A stretch of DNA of 64,000 nucleotides from Massilia sp. YIM B02769 (GCF_030411995.1 NZ_JASNRC010000012.1:62001-126000); one strand, 5' to 3'. Shown: positions 44,392 through 53,514, counted from the first letter of the stretch. Numbers and translations: made by a program. The notes: generated by a model not told the origin, from the sequence alone.

Positions 44392-44419
44392 GGCGGCGCC
44401 GGCTTGCGCCGCCTTTCTC
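44392..44419 (+). terminator. Hairpin terminator after glyA
   Basis: A perfect 8-bp stem GGCGGCGC / GCGCCGCC with a 6-nt loop is followed by TTTCTC. It lies between the glyA stop and the nrdR start, so nrdR probably depends on partial readthrough. Confidence 0.7.
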
Positions 44420-44443
44420 GGTCAAGTTTCACATCGGCGCCCC

Positions 44444-44902
44444 ATGAAATGTCCGTTCTGCCAGCATGAAGATACCCAGGTCCTCGATACGCGCGTATCC
44501 GAGGAAGGCGACGCCATCCGCCGCCGCCGCCGCTGCGTGCAATGCGACAAGCGCTTCACCACCTACGAACGCATCGAACTGTCGATGCCGATCATCGTCA
44601 AGAAAAACGGCAGCCGCACCGAATTCGCTTCCAGCAAGCTGCGCGGCAGTTTGATGCTGGCCCTGCGCAAGCGGCCCGTGTCGGCCGAGGCCATCGACGC
44701 CGCCGTCGCCTCGATCGAGGAAAAGCTGCTGACCAGCGGCCGGCGCGAAGTCGATACCGGTTACGTCGGTGAACTGGTGATGCAGGAACTCAAGCGGCTC
44801 GACGAGATCGCCTACATCCGCTTCGCCTCCGTCTATAAAGACTTCAAGGACCTCGCCGAGTTCCAGCAGGCGCTGGCCGAAGTCGGGCATCCACGCAAAT
44901 AA
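44444..44902 (+). CDS. nrdR: Transcriptional repressor NrdR
   Basis: The 152-residue regulator of ribonucleotide reductase genes has an N-terminal zinc ribbon (Cys3, Cys6, Cys31, Cys34 in [17 protein letters not shown]...[16 protein letters not shown]) and a C-terminal ATP-cone domain (about 49-139). It binds ATP/dATP and represses nrd operons through NrdR boxes. The glyA-nrdR neighbourhood is conserved in betaproteobacteria. It is followed by GGTCC-TTCG-GGACC, a small UUCG-loop hairpin at about 44909-44922 without a T-run. Confidence 0.96.
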   Translation: MKCPFCQHEDTQVLDTRVSEEGDAIRRRRRCVQCDKRFTTYERIELSMPIIVKKNGSRTEFASSKLRGSLMLALRKRPVSAEAIDAAVASIEEKLLTSGRREVDTGYVGELVMQELKRLDEIAYIRFASVYKDFKDLAEFQQALAEVGHPRK

Positions 44903-45041
44903 CATCTTCGGTCCTTCGGGACCCTGGTGTACGCATCTTTGGCAAGCGCACACGCTTGAGCGACCGCATGGGCGCACCTTGACCCCCTGATAACTTCACA
45001 GCTCGCGCGAATTCCCGCGTGTCGAACCTGTGGAGGTGGCC

Positions 45042-45593
45042 GTGCAACGCTGTGGTGCCAAGGGCTTTACGCTGGCCGAAGTACTGGTCGCGATGTTCCT
45101 CCTCGCCGTCGGCGCCATCGGTGCGGCGGCAACGCAATCGACCGTGGCGCGCCTGCGCGAACAGGCGGCGCTCGAATCCGAAGCCGTGCAACTGGCCGCC
45201 TCGCTGTCGGCGCGCATGCTCGCCAATCCTGCGCAAATGGCGCTGCCCGACAGTGCCAATCCCTACCTCCAGCTCGACTACGACGCGGACGACGGCGACC
45301 CCGACGCGCCGCCCGTGCAGTGCTTCGGCGGCGCCGACTGCGACGCCGCCAGCCTGGCCTGGTTCGACCTGTATGAGACAGTGCGTCTTGTGCGCGAGGC
45401 TTTCCCCGGCGGCCGTATCGCGGTCTGCCGCGACGCCACGGTCTGGAACCCGGCCTTGCAGGCGCCCGACTGGGATTGCGTAAGCTCGGCCTCGGCGCCC
45501 ATCGTCATCAAGCTGGGCTGGCGCATGCATGCCCGGCAGGGCCAGCCGACAAGCGGCGCGCAGGCGTTTGTCACGATGGTGGTGCCGGGATGA
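45042..45593 (+). CDS. pilV: Type IV pilus minor pilin PilV
   Basis: The 183-residue prepilin-like protein has the short leader MQRCGAKG followed by FTLAEVLVAMFLLAVGAIGAAATQ, the PilD cleavage/methylation site with Glu at mature position 5 and the hydrophobic N-helix. The GTG start at 45042 is chosen because GGAGG sits 5 nt upstream and the leader is of normal length; an in-frame GTG four codons upstream is less well placed. Minor pilins prime pilus assembly. First gene of a five-gene pilin operon, overlapping pilW by ATGA. Confidence 0.87.
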   Translation: MQRCGAKGFTLAEVLVAMFLLAVGAIGAAATQSTVARLREQAALESEAVQLAASLSARMLANPAQMALPDSANPYLQLDYDADDGDPDAPPVQCFGGADCDAASLAWFDLYETVRLVREAFPGGRIAVCRDATVWNPALQAPDWDCVSSASAPIVIKLGWRMHARQGQPTSGAQAFVTMVVPG

Positions 45594-46531
45594 GCGCCCG
45601 ACGGCATCAGCACGGCATGAGCCTGGCCGAGCTGCTGGTGGCGATGTCGCTCGGCCTGGGCGTGCTGCTGGCCGGCTCCACCTTGCTGGTCGGGTCGAAC
45701 GCGTCCTATGTCGGCCATGCCGATGCCGCCGCGATCGACGACAGCGGCCGCTATGCCCTCGAGGTCATCGGCCGCGCGGTGCGCCAGGGCGCCTTTGCCG
45801 ACTGGGAGCGCCTGGGGGCGGCGGGGCCGGCGCCTGCTACGCCGGCGGCGCTGCTCGGTCTCGACAGCCAGACGATCAACAAGACCAGCTTCGGCATCGA
45901 CAGCCCGCTGCCCGCCAGCGTGAACCACAGCGACGTGCTGGCCGTGCGCTACAGCGGCGCCGGCGCGGGGCCGGACGGTGATGGCAGTGTGCTCAACTGC
46001 GCGGGCTTTCCGGTGCACGAACTGGAAGACGGCTGGAGCATCTTCTATGTCGCGCGCAATGGCGATGGCCAGAGCGAACTGCGCTGCAAGTACCGCGGCA
46101 CCACCAGCTGGGGCGCGGATGCGGTGGTGGCCGGCGTGGATGGCTTCCAGGTCCTGTACGGCATCGACACCGACACCCCGCGCGACGGCGTCGCCAACCG
46201 CTACCTGAACGCCAGCGCCCTGAATGCGCTGGATGCGGCGCTGTCCCTGAGCGGCGCCACGCCGGCCGACCTGGAGGCGGACCGGCATGCCAAGACCTGG
46301 TGGAAGCGGATAACGAGCGTGAGAGTCGCCTTGTTGCTGCATGGCGAGCGGCCATCCACCGGCGTCATGGCGCCGGCCAGCCATGAACTGTTCGGGCAGG
46401 AGTACAGCGATGCGCATGGGAGCACCGACCTCGGTGTCAGCCTGCCCGAAACCGCGCTGTCCGGCCGCGAAGGTCCGCGTATCCGGCGCCTCTTCACGGC
46501 CGTCTATGCGGCGGGCACGGTCCTTCCCTGA
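45590..46531 (+). CDS. pilW: Type IV pilus assembly protein PilW
   Basis: The 313-residue minor pilin has leader MSARRHQHG and N-helix MSLAELLVAMSLGLGVLLAGSTLLV; the mature first residue is Met rather than Phe, which prepilin peptidase tolerates. A large mainly beta C-terminal domain includes DDSGRYALEVIGRAVRQGAF and a final PRIRRLFTAVY, typical of PilW. It overlaps pilV by 4 bp and leaves 7 bp before pilX. Confidence 0.88.
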   Translation: MSARRHQHGMSLAELLVAMSLGLGVLLAGSTLLVGSNASYVGHADAAAIDDSGRYALEVIGRAVRQGAFADWERLGAAGPAPATPAALLGLDSQTINKTSFGIDSPLPASVNHSDVLAVRYSGAGAGPDGDGSVLNCAGFPVHELEDGWSIFYVARNGDGQSELRCKYRGTTSWGADAVVAGVDGFQVLYGIDTDTPRDGVANRYLNASALNALDAALSLSGATPADLEADRHAKTWWKRITSVRVALLLHGERPSTGVMAPASHELFGQEYSDAHGSTDLGVSLPETALSGREGPRIRRLFTAVYAAGTVLP

Positions 46532-46538
46532 GCCTGCC

Positions 46539-47174
46539 ATGCGCAACCCCCGATCCACACGCGAGCAGGGCGCGGCGCTCGTCACGGTGCTGTTCCTGAT
46601 GCTGGCCGTGCTGATGATGTCCGCCTCGAGTACCCGGGCGTCGCTGGCCGCCGTCAAGTCGGCACGCTACGAGCGCGACCGCCATATCGCACACCAGTCG
46701 GCAGAGGTGGCGCTGTATGACGCCGAGCGCGATATCGCCGGTGCGGCAGGGCCGGCGTCGCCGCGTACCGCGATCTTCGTCGCGGCGGATACCGGCGCCT
46801 TCATCACCGGGTGCGCGGGAGCGGGCGAGCATGCGGGACTGTGCCGTCTCGTTCCCGCGCCCGGCGTTCCGGCCTGGCAGGCGCTTGATCTTGCGGGGCC
46901 GCTGTCCGTCGAATACGGCCGCTTCACCGGCGCTACGCTGCCCACCGGCGCCGGCCTGCTGCCGTCCCGGCCGCCGCGCTACATCGTCGAGCTGCTGGAA
47001 CACCCGGGCGCCGACCCGGTCTACCGCATCACCGCCATCGGCTTCGGCGCCAGCGACGCCACACGCGTGGTCCTGCAAAGCTATTACCGGCGCGCGAACG
47101 CGACTGCGCCCGCAAAACGCCTGGGCTGGCGCGAAGTCGCCAACTGGCCCGAGTTGCATGCCGCGACCTTCTGA
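46539..47174 (+). CDS. pilX: Type IV pilus assembly protein PilX
   Basis: The 211-residue minor pilin has N-terminus MRNPRSTREQGAALVTVLFLMLAVLMMSAS, the EQGAALVxxLxxLL form of the class III-like pilin start seen in PilX. ESP/PilX_N-type helix residues follow (RYERDRHIAHQSAEVALYDAERDI), then a C-terminal domain ending in a Trp-rich LGWREVANWPELHAATF. In most gammaproteobacterial operons pilY1 follows pilX; here the next gene is pilE after about 30 bp. Confidence 0.82.
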   Translation: MRNPRSTREQGAALVTVLFLMLAVLMMSASSTRASLAAVKSARYERDRHIAHQSAEVALYDAERDIAGAAGPASPRTAIFVAADTGAFITGCAGAGEHAGLCRLVPAPGVPAWQALDLAGPLSVEYGRFTGATLPTGAGLLPSRPPRYIVELLEHPGADPVYRITAIGFGASDATRVVLQSYYRRANATAPAKRLGWREVANWPELHAATF

Positions 47175-47204
47175 CATCCATCCATCAACCCAAGGAGAAC
47201 GACG

Positions 47205-47645
47205 ATGTACCGCAGTCCCGGCTTCACCCTGATCGAAACGATGGTCGTGCTGCTGATCCTGTCCATCCTGGCAGCGGTCGCCTATCCCGGCTATACGGAC
47301 CACCTGGCGAAGATGCGCCGGATCGAAGGGCAGGTGGCGCTGATCGACGCCATGCAGCAGCAGGAGCGCCATCATTCGCTGCACCATACCTATGTCGCTT
47401 TCTCGGCCGCCGAGCCGGTCGAGGGCCAGCGCTGGTGGTCGGGCAGCCGTGCTGTCGAGAGCGCCTACGAACTCGAGGCCCAGGCTTGTGCGGGCAATGC
47501 GCTGCGCGACTGCGTCGAGATCGTGGCCAGGCCCGGAACGGCGAATGTCGACGCCAGCTACAGCGACAGCGAATGCGGCACGCTCAGCATGCGCAGCAGC
47601 GGCGAGCAGGGCGCCAGCGGCACCTCGGCACGCTGCTGGCCATGA
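47205..47645 (+). CDS. pilE: Type IV pilin-like protein PilE
   Basis: The 146-residue protein has leader MYRSPG then FTLIETMVVLLILSILAAVAYPGYTDHLAKMRRIEGQVALIDAMQQQERHHSLHHTYVAF, the classical pilin helix with Glu5 and the PilE-type helix/loop. Two Cys residues in the C-terminal half could form a disulfide loop. A ribosome site AAGGAGAACGACG precedes the ATG. This is a minor PilE rather than the major pilin, judged from its operon. Confidence 0.88.
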   Translation: MYRSPGFTLIETMVVLLILSILAAVAYPGYTDHLAKMRRIEGQVALIDAMQQQERHHSLHHTYVAFSAAEPVEGQRWWSGSRAVESAYELEAQACAGNALRDCVEIVARPGTANVDASYSDSECGTLSMRSSGEQGASGTSARCWP

Positions 47646-48199
47646 AGGGGTTGCCACAGCGCGGCATGACGCTGCCCGAACTCATCATCGTGACGGCGAT
47701 CGCGGCGACCCTGCTGGCGCTCGGCCTGCCCAACCTGCAGTCCCTGGTGCATGCCCAGCAGGTGCGCAGCGCCACCAACGATTTGTTCGGTGCGATCAAT
47801 CTCGCGCGCGCGCAGGCGATGGCGCGCAACGAGCGCGTGACGGTGGTGCCGCGCGACCCCGAGGGCACGCAATGGGCGCAGGGCTGGACCGTGTTCGCCG
47901 ACCGCGACGGCGATGGCGCGCCCAGCGCGCCGGACGACATCATCGCCGTGCATGGGCCGCTGCCGAGCGGCGTTGCTTCCGTGTTTGCCTTCACGAGTCC
48001 TGCAGCGCCGTATTACATCGCCTACAATGGCGCCGGACGCAGTTGCAGCGACACCAGTAGCGCCTCGGCGCGCTGGGGCACGCTGTCGCTGTTCTACGGC
48101 AGCGCGATCCGGCGTATTAAAATCAACATGCTGGGCCGCGCCCGCGTGTGCGACCCGCGGCGCGACGACAACTGCGAAGGAGCGGAAGCGCCTTCGTGA
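47642..48199 (+). CDS. fimT: FimT/GspH-family minor pilin
   Basis: The 185-residue prepilin has leader MKGLPQRG and N-helix MTLPELIIVTAIAATLLALGLPNLQSL, then VRSATNDLFGAINLARAQAMARNERVTVVPRDPEGTQWAQGWTVFADRDGDG, the GspH/FimT domain. FimT in naturally competent bacteria binds DNA with positively charged C-terminal residues; the tail here (RIKINMLGRARVCDPRRDDNCEGAE) is basic and carries the Cys pair typical of the family. It overlaps pilE by 4 bp and ends 19 bp before ribD. Confidence 0.85.
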   Translation: MKGLPQRGMTLPELIIVTAIAATLLALGLPNLQSLVHAQQVRSATNDLFGAINLARAQAMARNERVTVVPRDPEGTQWAQGWTVFADRDGDGAPSAPDDIIAVHGPLPSGVASVFAFTSPAAPYYIAYNGAGRSCSDTSSASARWGTLSLFYGSAIRRIKINMLGRARVCDPRRDDNCEGAEAPS

Positions 48200-48218
48200 A
48201 CGACTTTCATTGAATACA

Positions 48219-49337
48219 GTGCAGATCAAGACCGATACCGAAGGCATGGCGCTGGCCCTGGAATGGGCCGCGAAAGGCATGACCATCACCGCGCCGAACC
48301 CGCGTATCGGCTGCGTGATCGTGCGTGACGGCGAGGTGATCGGCGCCGGCCACACCCAGCCGGCCGGCCAGGCCCATGCCGAGATCCAGGCCCTGCGCGA
48401 CGCCGCCGCGCGCGGCAATGACGTACGCGGCGCCACCGCCTACGTCACGCTCGAACCCTGCAGCCATTATGGCCGCACGCCGCCGTGCTCGAACGCGCTG
48501 GTGCAGGCCGGATTGGGACGCGTGGTGGCGGCGATGGGCGACCCGAATCCGCTGGTGGCGGGGCGCGGCATGGCCCAGCTGGAAGCGGCCGGCATCGCGG
48601 TGGCGATGGGCGAACTGGCGAACGAAGCCCATGAACTGAACATCGGCTTCTTCAAGCGCATGCGCCAGGGCCTGCCCTGGGTGCGCCTGAAGACGGCGGC
48701 CAGCCTGGACGGCGTCACGGCGCTCGACAACGGCGAAAGCCAGTGGATCACCGGGCCGCAAGCGCGTGCCGACGGCCATGCCTGGCGCGCACGCGCCTGC
48801 GTGATGTTGACCGGCATCGGCACGGTCAAGGCGGACGATCCGCAACTCACGGTGCGCGGAATAGACACGCCGCGCCAGCCGCGCCGCGTGATCGTCGACA
48901 GCCGGCTCGACATCGACCTCGATGCGCGCATCCTGCAGGGCGAGCCTTGCTGGATCGTCGCGGCCGTCGACGATGGCGACAAGGCGCAGAAGCTGCGTGA
49001 TGCCGGGCACGAGATCATCCTGCTGCCCAACGCTTCCGGCAAGGTCGACCTGCCGGCCTTGATGCGCGAACTCGGCCGGCGCGAGATCAACGAAGTCCAC
49101 GTCGAAGCCGGCTCGAAACTGAACGCCTCGCTGGTGCGCGAAGGCTGCGTCGACGAGCTGCTGGTCTACCTGGCCCCGAGCCTGATCGGCGCCGGGCAGG
49201 GCATGTTCGCACTGCCCGCCCTGGCGCGCCTGGCCGACAAATATGCATTGCGTTTTCATGGCGTCAGCCAGGTCGGCGCCGACCTGCGCATCCTGGCGCG
49301 CTTCGAACAACAAGAACAACCCCAAGAATCAACCTGA
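48219..49337 (+). CDS. ribD: Bifunctional riboflavin biosynthesis deaminase/reductase RibD
   Basis: The 372-residue enzyme carries out steps two and three of riboflavin synthesis from the GTP-derived pyrimidine. The N-terminal zinc deaminase domain (about 10-145) has HAEIQAL and PCSHYGRTPPC; the C-terminal NADPH-dependent reductase domain (about 150-370) has LKTAASLDGVTALDNGESQWITGPQAR and EVHVEAGSKLNASLV. The start is uncertain: GTG at 48219 matches the usual distance to the MALALEWA helix, but a TTG at 48210 and ATG at 48246 are possible and no ribosome site stands out. It is 13 bp ahead of ribE. Confidence 0.94.
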   Translation: MQIKTDTEGMALALEWAAKGMTITAPNPRIGCVIVRDGEVIGAGHTQPAGQAHAEIQALRDAAARGNDVRGATAYVTLEPCSHYGRTPPCSNALVQAGLGRVVAAMGDPNPLVAGRGMAQLEAAGIAVAMGELANEAHELNIGFFKRMRQGLPWVRLKTAASLDGVTALDNGESQWITGPQARADGHAWRARACVMLTGIGTVKADDPQLTVRGIDTPRQPRRVIVDSRLDIDLDARILQGEPCWIVAAVDDGDKAQKLRDAGHEIILLPNASGKVDLPALMRELGRREINEVHVEAGSKLNASLVREGCVDELLVYLAPSLIGAGQGMFALPALARLADKYALRFHGVSQVGADLRILARFEQQEQPQEST

Positions 49338-49350
49338 GGAATCAAGCCGT

Positions 49351-49980
49351 ATGTTTACTGGAATCGTCGCCGCTGTCGGCAACATCACTTCGGTCTCGCC
49401 GTTGGCGGGTGGACATGACGCGGGCGTGCGCCTGGAAATCGACGCCGGCAGCCTGCCGCTGGGCGATGTCATCCTGGGCGACTCGATCGCCATCAACGGC
49501 GCCTGCATGACGGTCGTCGCCAAGACCGGCAGCAGCTTCGCCGTCGACGTCTCGCGCGAAAGCCTGAACAAGACCGCCGGCCTGGACGCCGCCGGCGAAG
49601 TCAACCTGGAAAAAGCCCTGACCCTGGCCGAGCGCCTGGGCGGCCACCTGGTGTCGGGCCACGTCGACGGCCTGGGCACGGTGCACAGCTTCGCGCCGGT
49701 CGGCGAATCGCACGAACTGGTGATCGACGCGCCGCAGGAACTGGCCAAGTTCCTGGCCTACAAGGGCTCGGTGGTGGTGAACGGCGTCTCGCTGACCGTC
49801 AACCGCGTGGAAGACCTGGAAGCGAACGGCGCCAAGGTGTGCCGCTTCTCGATCAACCTGATCCCGCACACCATCGAGGTCACGACACTGAAGCACCTGC
49901 GCGCAGGCAGCCAGGTCAACCTCGAGATCGACCTGATCGCGCGCTACGTCGAGCGCATGCTGTCGGCTTCGAAGGTCTGA
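49351..49980 (+). CDS. ribE: Riboflavin synthase alpha chain
   Basis: The 209-residue enzyme dismutates two 6,7-dimethyl-8-ribityllumazine molecules to riboflavin. Two tandem lumazine-binding repeats (about 1-95 and 96-195) start at MFTGIVAAVGNITSV and follow DGLGTVHSF. Conserved GDSIAINGACMTV and GSVVVNGVSLTVNRVED blocks are present. TGAGGA lies about 11 nt before the ATG. It forms an operon with ribD; the partner lumazine synthase ribH is about 11 kb away. Confidence 0.96.
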   Translation: MFTGIVAAVGNITSVSPLAGGHDAGVRLEIDAGSLPLGDVILGDSIAINGACMTVVAKTGSSFAVDVSRESLNKTAGLDAAGEVNLEKALTLAERLGGHLVSGHVDGLGTVHSFAPVGESHELVIDAPQELAKFLAYKGSVVVNGVSLTVNRVEDLEANGAKVCRFSINLIPHTIEVTTLKHLRAGSQVNLEIDLIARYVERMLSASKV

Positions 49981-50001
49981 AGCCGCTTGCGCGAACCCGT
50001 G

Positions 50002-51201
50002 TTATTGCGGGTTGGTGAAGTAGAGCGCGCTGGTACCGCAGTCCGCGCACTCGCGGTAGAAATGGCGGCCATCCTTGCGGATGCGTTCCTTGTGGTCGGC
50101 GCCGCCGCAGCCCACGCTGAAAGGCGTGTTGCCGCTGCAGTCGCCGCACTTGAAGTAGTAGCCGTATTTTCCCCAGACGATGGACAGGGCCGCGCTGCCG
50201 CAGCTGCGGCAGGCGTGAGGCTGCGCTGCTGTATCGATGCTCGCCGCCGCATGCGTGGAGGCGGTGCCCTGGACCGAAGGCGCGGCGGCGCTGCCTTTCG
50301 GCAGGATCACGACCCGCGGCCCGCTTCGTGACGGGGCTGCGGTGGCCAGCGCCGGTTCCGGCTGCGCGGGCGCCGACCGCGACTGAGCACGTGGCGGCGC
50401 AGCGGGTGCAGGGGCCGCCGAAGCCGACGCCGCGGGGGCCGAGGCAGTAGAAGCCGACCCTGCCGCGGCCGGCGCCGCCCGCACCAGCGCCTCGCGCTGC
50501 ACGCCGAAGCGCGCCATGTAGTCCGAGGTCGAGGGCCGGTGCAGCGCCACCAGCTTCTTCGCGATGTCGCCGATCGAATCCGACACCGTGTTCTTCAGCA
50601 GGCCGCTGAGTGCCGTCAACACCGGCGCGCCTTCCAGCGACTTGCCCAGGCGTTCCATGAACTGGTCGGCCTTGACCACCTGCGAGGTATCGAATTTGCG
50701 CGGGCGGTCGATACGCGCGTCCGGCGCGACCAGCACCAGGGTCTCGATCGGCGACTCGCCCAGGCCCAGCGATTCCAGCACCTTGCGCAGTACCAGCGCA
50801 TGGCGCTCGTTCTGGGCCAGCGGCGAGGGCATGCCCTCATAGGTTTTCTTCCAGTCGTTCCAGCGCAGGAATTCGCCCTGTTCGGTGATCTTCACGCCGT
50901 GCGCGAAATGCTTGGTTTCGAGGATGTAGATGCGCCGCGTGCGGTGGATCAGCAGGTGGTCGATCTGGGCCACGCGGCCATCGTCGAGCACCAGGCGCAG
51001 GTCGTGGACCACGGCCGTGCGCGTCGAATCCTTCAGGTGGAAGTCGATCAGGTAGGCCGATTCGCGTTCGCCCTTCACGCCGGCGCGCATGATGCGCAGC
51101 TCGCGTTCGATCAGCGCCTTTTTATCCGCGCCGGCCAGCGTCAGCATCTTTTCCAGGATCGCGATGACCGCGTCCTTGTTGTCGGTATCTTTGTAGATCA
51201 T
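50002..51201 (-). CDS. NERD-domain protein with C-terminal topoisomerase-type zinc ribbons
   Basis: The 399-residue protein has a NERD nuclease-related domain at about residues 35-150 (VKGERESAYLIDFHL, VAQIDHLLIHRTRRIYILETKHFAHGVKI), a helical middle, an Ala/Ser/Pro-rich linker (about 250-310) and two zinc-binding modules at the end. The first is CRSCGSAALSIVWGKYGYYFKCGDC; the second has CGGADH...FYRECADCG. The D...ExK arrangement in IDHLLI...ILETK resembles PD-(D/E)XK nucleases. A role in DNA processing or repair is plausible but unproven. It converges with ribE, 21 bp apart. Confidence 0.85.
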   Translation of the reverse strand: MIYKDTDNKDAVIAILEKMLTLAGADKKALIERELRIMRAGVKGERESAYLIDFHLKDSTRTAVVHDLRLVLDDGRVAQIDHLLIHRTRRIYILETKHFAHGVKITEQGEFLRWNDWKKTYEGMPSPLAQNERHALVLRKVLESLGLGESPIETLVLVAPDARIDRPRKFDTSQVVKADQFMERLGKSLEGAPVLTALSGLLKNTVSDSIGDIAKKLVALHRPSTSDYMARFGVQREALVRAAPAAAGSASTASAPAASASAAPAPAAPPRAQSRSAPAQPEPALATAAPSRSGPRVVILPKGSAAAPSVQGTASTHAAASIDTAAQPHACRSCGSAALSIVWGKYGYYFKCGDCSGNTPFSVGCGGADHKERIRKDGRHFYRECADCGTSALYFTNPQ

Positions 51202-51387
51202 GCGCGTCTCCCGCTCGGTTCACCCGCGAAGTGTAGCGGCGGCGCGGGCGGCCATCATGATATTTCCTTGCTTCAAGGCAAAATCATGCGGCTTGCATGG
51301 AAAATGTTGCGCGGCGAACTCAGACGATGTCGCGTAGACTGCGCCAGGTCAACAAAGACGAGCCAGTCCGCGCATATCCCGTGCACA

Positions 51388-51488
51388 GAGCGTGTGAATA
51401 CATCGCCAGGGCAAGGCGCAGAGTCGAAGACAGTACGAGCGTACGGCGAGACGATGCAACGCAGCCATGGCGATGTATTCACACGCTC
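51388..51488. repeat. Perfect 20-bp inverted repeat element upstream of the S9 peptidase
   Basis: Arms at 51388-51407 and 51469-51488 are perfect reverse complements, separated by 61 bp that contains smaller palindromes such as GTAC-GAGC-GTAC. The whole could fold into one long hairpin or cruciform. It ends 27 bp before the S9 ATG, inside the 314-bp gap after the NERD gene. It does not match the GTAGGGTGG family. No gene is seen elsewhere in that gap. Confidence 0.85.
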
Positions 51489-51515
51489 GCAGGGCGGCCA
51501 ACGAGGAGGAGAACA

Positions 51516-53459
51516 ATGAAATTATCGAAGTCCCTTGCCGTGGCGATGGGCGCCGGCGCCGTACTCGGCGCCAGCCTGGCCGGCGCGGCCCCTTTACGCG
51601 ACTATCGCTCGGTCGCGATCACGGCGGGCGGCGAACGCATCGCCGCCATCGAATCCGATGCCGGCGGCCCTGGCCAGCGTCCGCATGCGCGCATCGTCGT
51701 GCGCGACGCCAGCAATGGCAAGGTGACGGCCGAGTACGACCCTTGCGCCAGCTGTTCCTACGATTTCCCCAGCTGGTCGCCGGACCGCCAGAGCCTGGCC
51801 TTCATCGGCGCCGACGCGCAGGCCGGCAGCGCCACTTTGTGGGTGGTGCGCGGCGGCCGGCCGGCGCTTGCGGCCACGATCCAGGGCGTGGCCAACACGG
51901 CGCGCTGGTCGCCGGACGGCAGCCGCATCGCCTTCCTGGCCACCGTCGGCGCGAAGAAGCAGACCGGCGCCGTCGAAGCCGGCGAGCGCCTGGTCGGCGA
52001 AATCGGCGTCAACGAGGATGCCCAGCGCATCGCCATCGTCCCGGCAGGCGGCGGCGAGGCGCGCATGGTCTCGCCCGACGGCGCCTATGTCTACGAATAC
52101 GACTGGACGCCCGACAGCAAGGGTTTCATCGCCACCAGCGCGCAGGGCAACGGCGACAACAACTGGTGGGTGGCCACGCTCGGCCACGTGGATGCCGCCA
52201 GCGGCGCGCTGCGCATCGTTGCCGCGCCGAAGATGCAGGTCAGCCTGCCGCATGTGTCGCCGGACGGGCGCACGGTGGCCTTTGTCGGCGGGCTGATGAG
52301 CGACTTCGGCTCGGTCGGCGGCGACATCTTTACGGTGCCATTTGCCGGTGGCGAGCCGGTCGACGTCACGCCCAACTACGCCGGCTCGTTCAACGGCCTG
52401 GCATGGAAAGGGAGCGGCCTGGTCGCCTCCAGCCTGCAGGGCGACCGGATGGCAATCGTCGCCGTCGATCCGCAGGCGCGCAGCACGCGCAGCCTGTGGT
52501 CCGGCGCGGTCACGGCCAGCGGCTCGCGCGACGGCCGCATCGTATTCAGCGCGGATGGCGGCGCGGCGGTGTCGGTGTTCGAGACGTATGAGAAGGCGCC
52601 CTGGATCGCCACCGGCCGCATCCACGAACTGGCCCAGGTCACGCGCGACAACGACGGCGCCGCACCCCAGGTAGCGGCGCGCAGCATCGATTGGAGCAAC
52701 GAGGGTTACCGCAGCCAGGGCTGGCTGGTCGGCCCGCGCCAGCCGCAGGCCGGGCGCAAGCATCCGATGGTGGTGATCGTGCACGGCGGCCCGGCCTCGG
52801 CCGCCACGCCGCGCTATGTCGGCGCCGGCGAAACCGCCAATCCGCTGGTGCGCGAACTGGTCGAGCGCGGCTACTACGTGTTCATGCCGAACCCGCGCGG
52901 CAGCTATGGCCAGGGCCTGGCGTTCACCTCGGCCAACCGGCGCGACTTCGGCGGCGGCGACTGGCGCGACATCCTGGCCGGCGTCGACGCGGCCATCGCG
53001 CAGGCGCCGATCGACGGCCAGCGCCTGGGGCTGATGGGGCACTCCTACGGCGGCTTCATGACCATGTGGGGCGTCACCCACAGCACGCGCTTCAAGGCGG
53101 CGGTGGCGGGTGCGGGCATCGCCAACTGGATCAGCTACTACGGCCAGAACGGCATCGACCAGTGGATGGTGCCCTTCTTCGGCGCCACCATGTACGAGGA
53201 CCCGGCGGTGTACCGCAAGGCCTCGCCGATCGAGTCGATCAAGGATGCCAGGACGCCGACCCTGATCTACGTGGGCGAGCGCGACGTCGAGACGCCGGCG
53301 GTGCAGTCGATGGAGTTCTGGCACGGCCTGCGCGCGATGAAGGTGCCGACCGCGCTGGTGATCTACGAAGGGGAGGGGCATGCGATCCGCAAGCCGGAGC
53401 ATCAGCTGGATCAGCGCAGGAGGACGGTGGCGTGGTTCGAGAAGTATTTGAAGCCGTGA
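51516..53459 (+). CDS. Exported prolyl oligopeptidase-family (S9) serine peptidase
   Basis: The 647-residue protein has a signal peptide (MKLSKSLAVAMGAGAVLGASLAGA), a beta-propeller (about 30-390) with TolB-like repeats (SWSPDRQSLAFIGAD, RWSPDGSRIAFLAT, HVSPDGRTVAFVG), and an alpha/beta-hydrolase domain (about 400-647). Catalytic residues are Ser510 in GHSYGGF, Asp590 in GERDVETP and His622 in GEGHAIRKPEH. The propeller restricts access to short peptides. GAGGAGGAG just before the ATG gives a strong start. The substrate is unknown. It converges with the M16 peptidase, with a paired repeat between them. Confidence 0.93.
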   Translation: MKLSKSLAVAMGAGAVLGASLAGAAPLRDYRSVAITAGGERIAAIESDAGGPGQRPHARIVVRDASNGKVTAEYDPCASCSYDFPSWSPDRQSLAFIGADAQAGSATLWVVRGGRPALAATIQGVANTARWSPDGSRIAFLATVGAKKQTGAVEAGERLVGEIGVNEDAQRIAIVPAGGGEARMVSPDGAYVYEYDWTPDSKGFIATSAQGNGDNNWWVATLGHVDAASGALRIVAAPKMQVSLPHVSPDGRTVAFVGGLMSDFGSVGGDIFTVPFAGGEPVDVTPNYAGSFNGLAWKGSGLVASSLQGDRMAIVAVDPQARSTRSLWSGAVTASGSRDGRIVFSADGGAAVSVFETYEKAPWIATGRIHELAQVTRDNDGAAPQVAARSIDWSNEGYRSQGWLVGPRQPQAGRKHPMVVIVHGGPASAATPRYVGAGETANPLVRELVERGYYVFMPNPRGSYGQGLAFTSANRRDFGGGDWRDILAGVDAAIAQAPIDGQRLGLMGHSYGGFMTMWGVTHSTRFKAAVAGAGIANWISYYGQNGIDQWMVPFFGATMYEDPAVYRKASPIESIKDARTPTLIYVGERDVETPAVQSMEFWHGLRAMKVPTALVIYEGEGHAIRKPEHQLDQRRRTVAWFEKYLKP

Positions 53460-53514
53460 TCCGATTGGTGGGGCGTTGATCTCGCGCCTGCGTGTGATGG
53501 GGCAGCGGCGGTAA

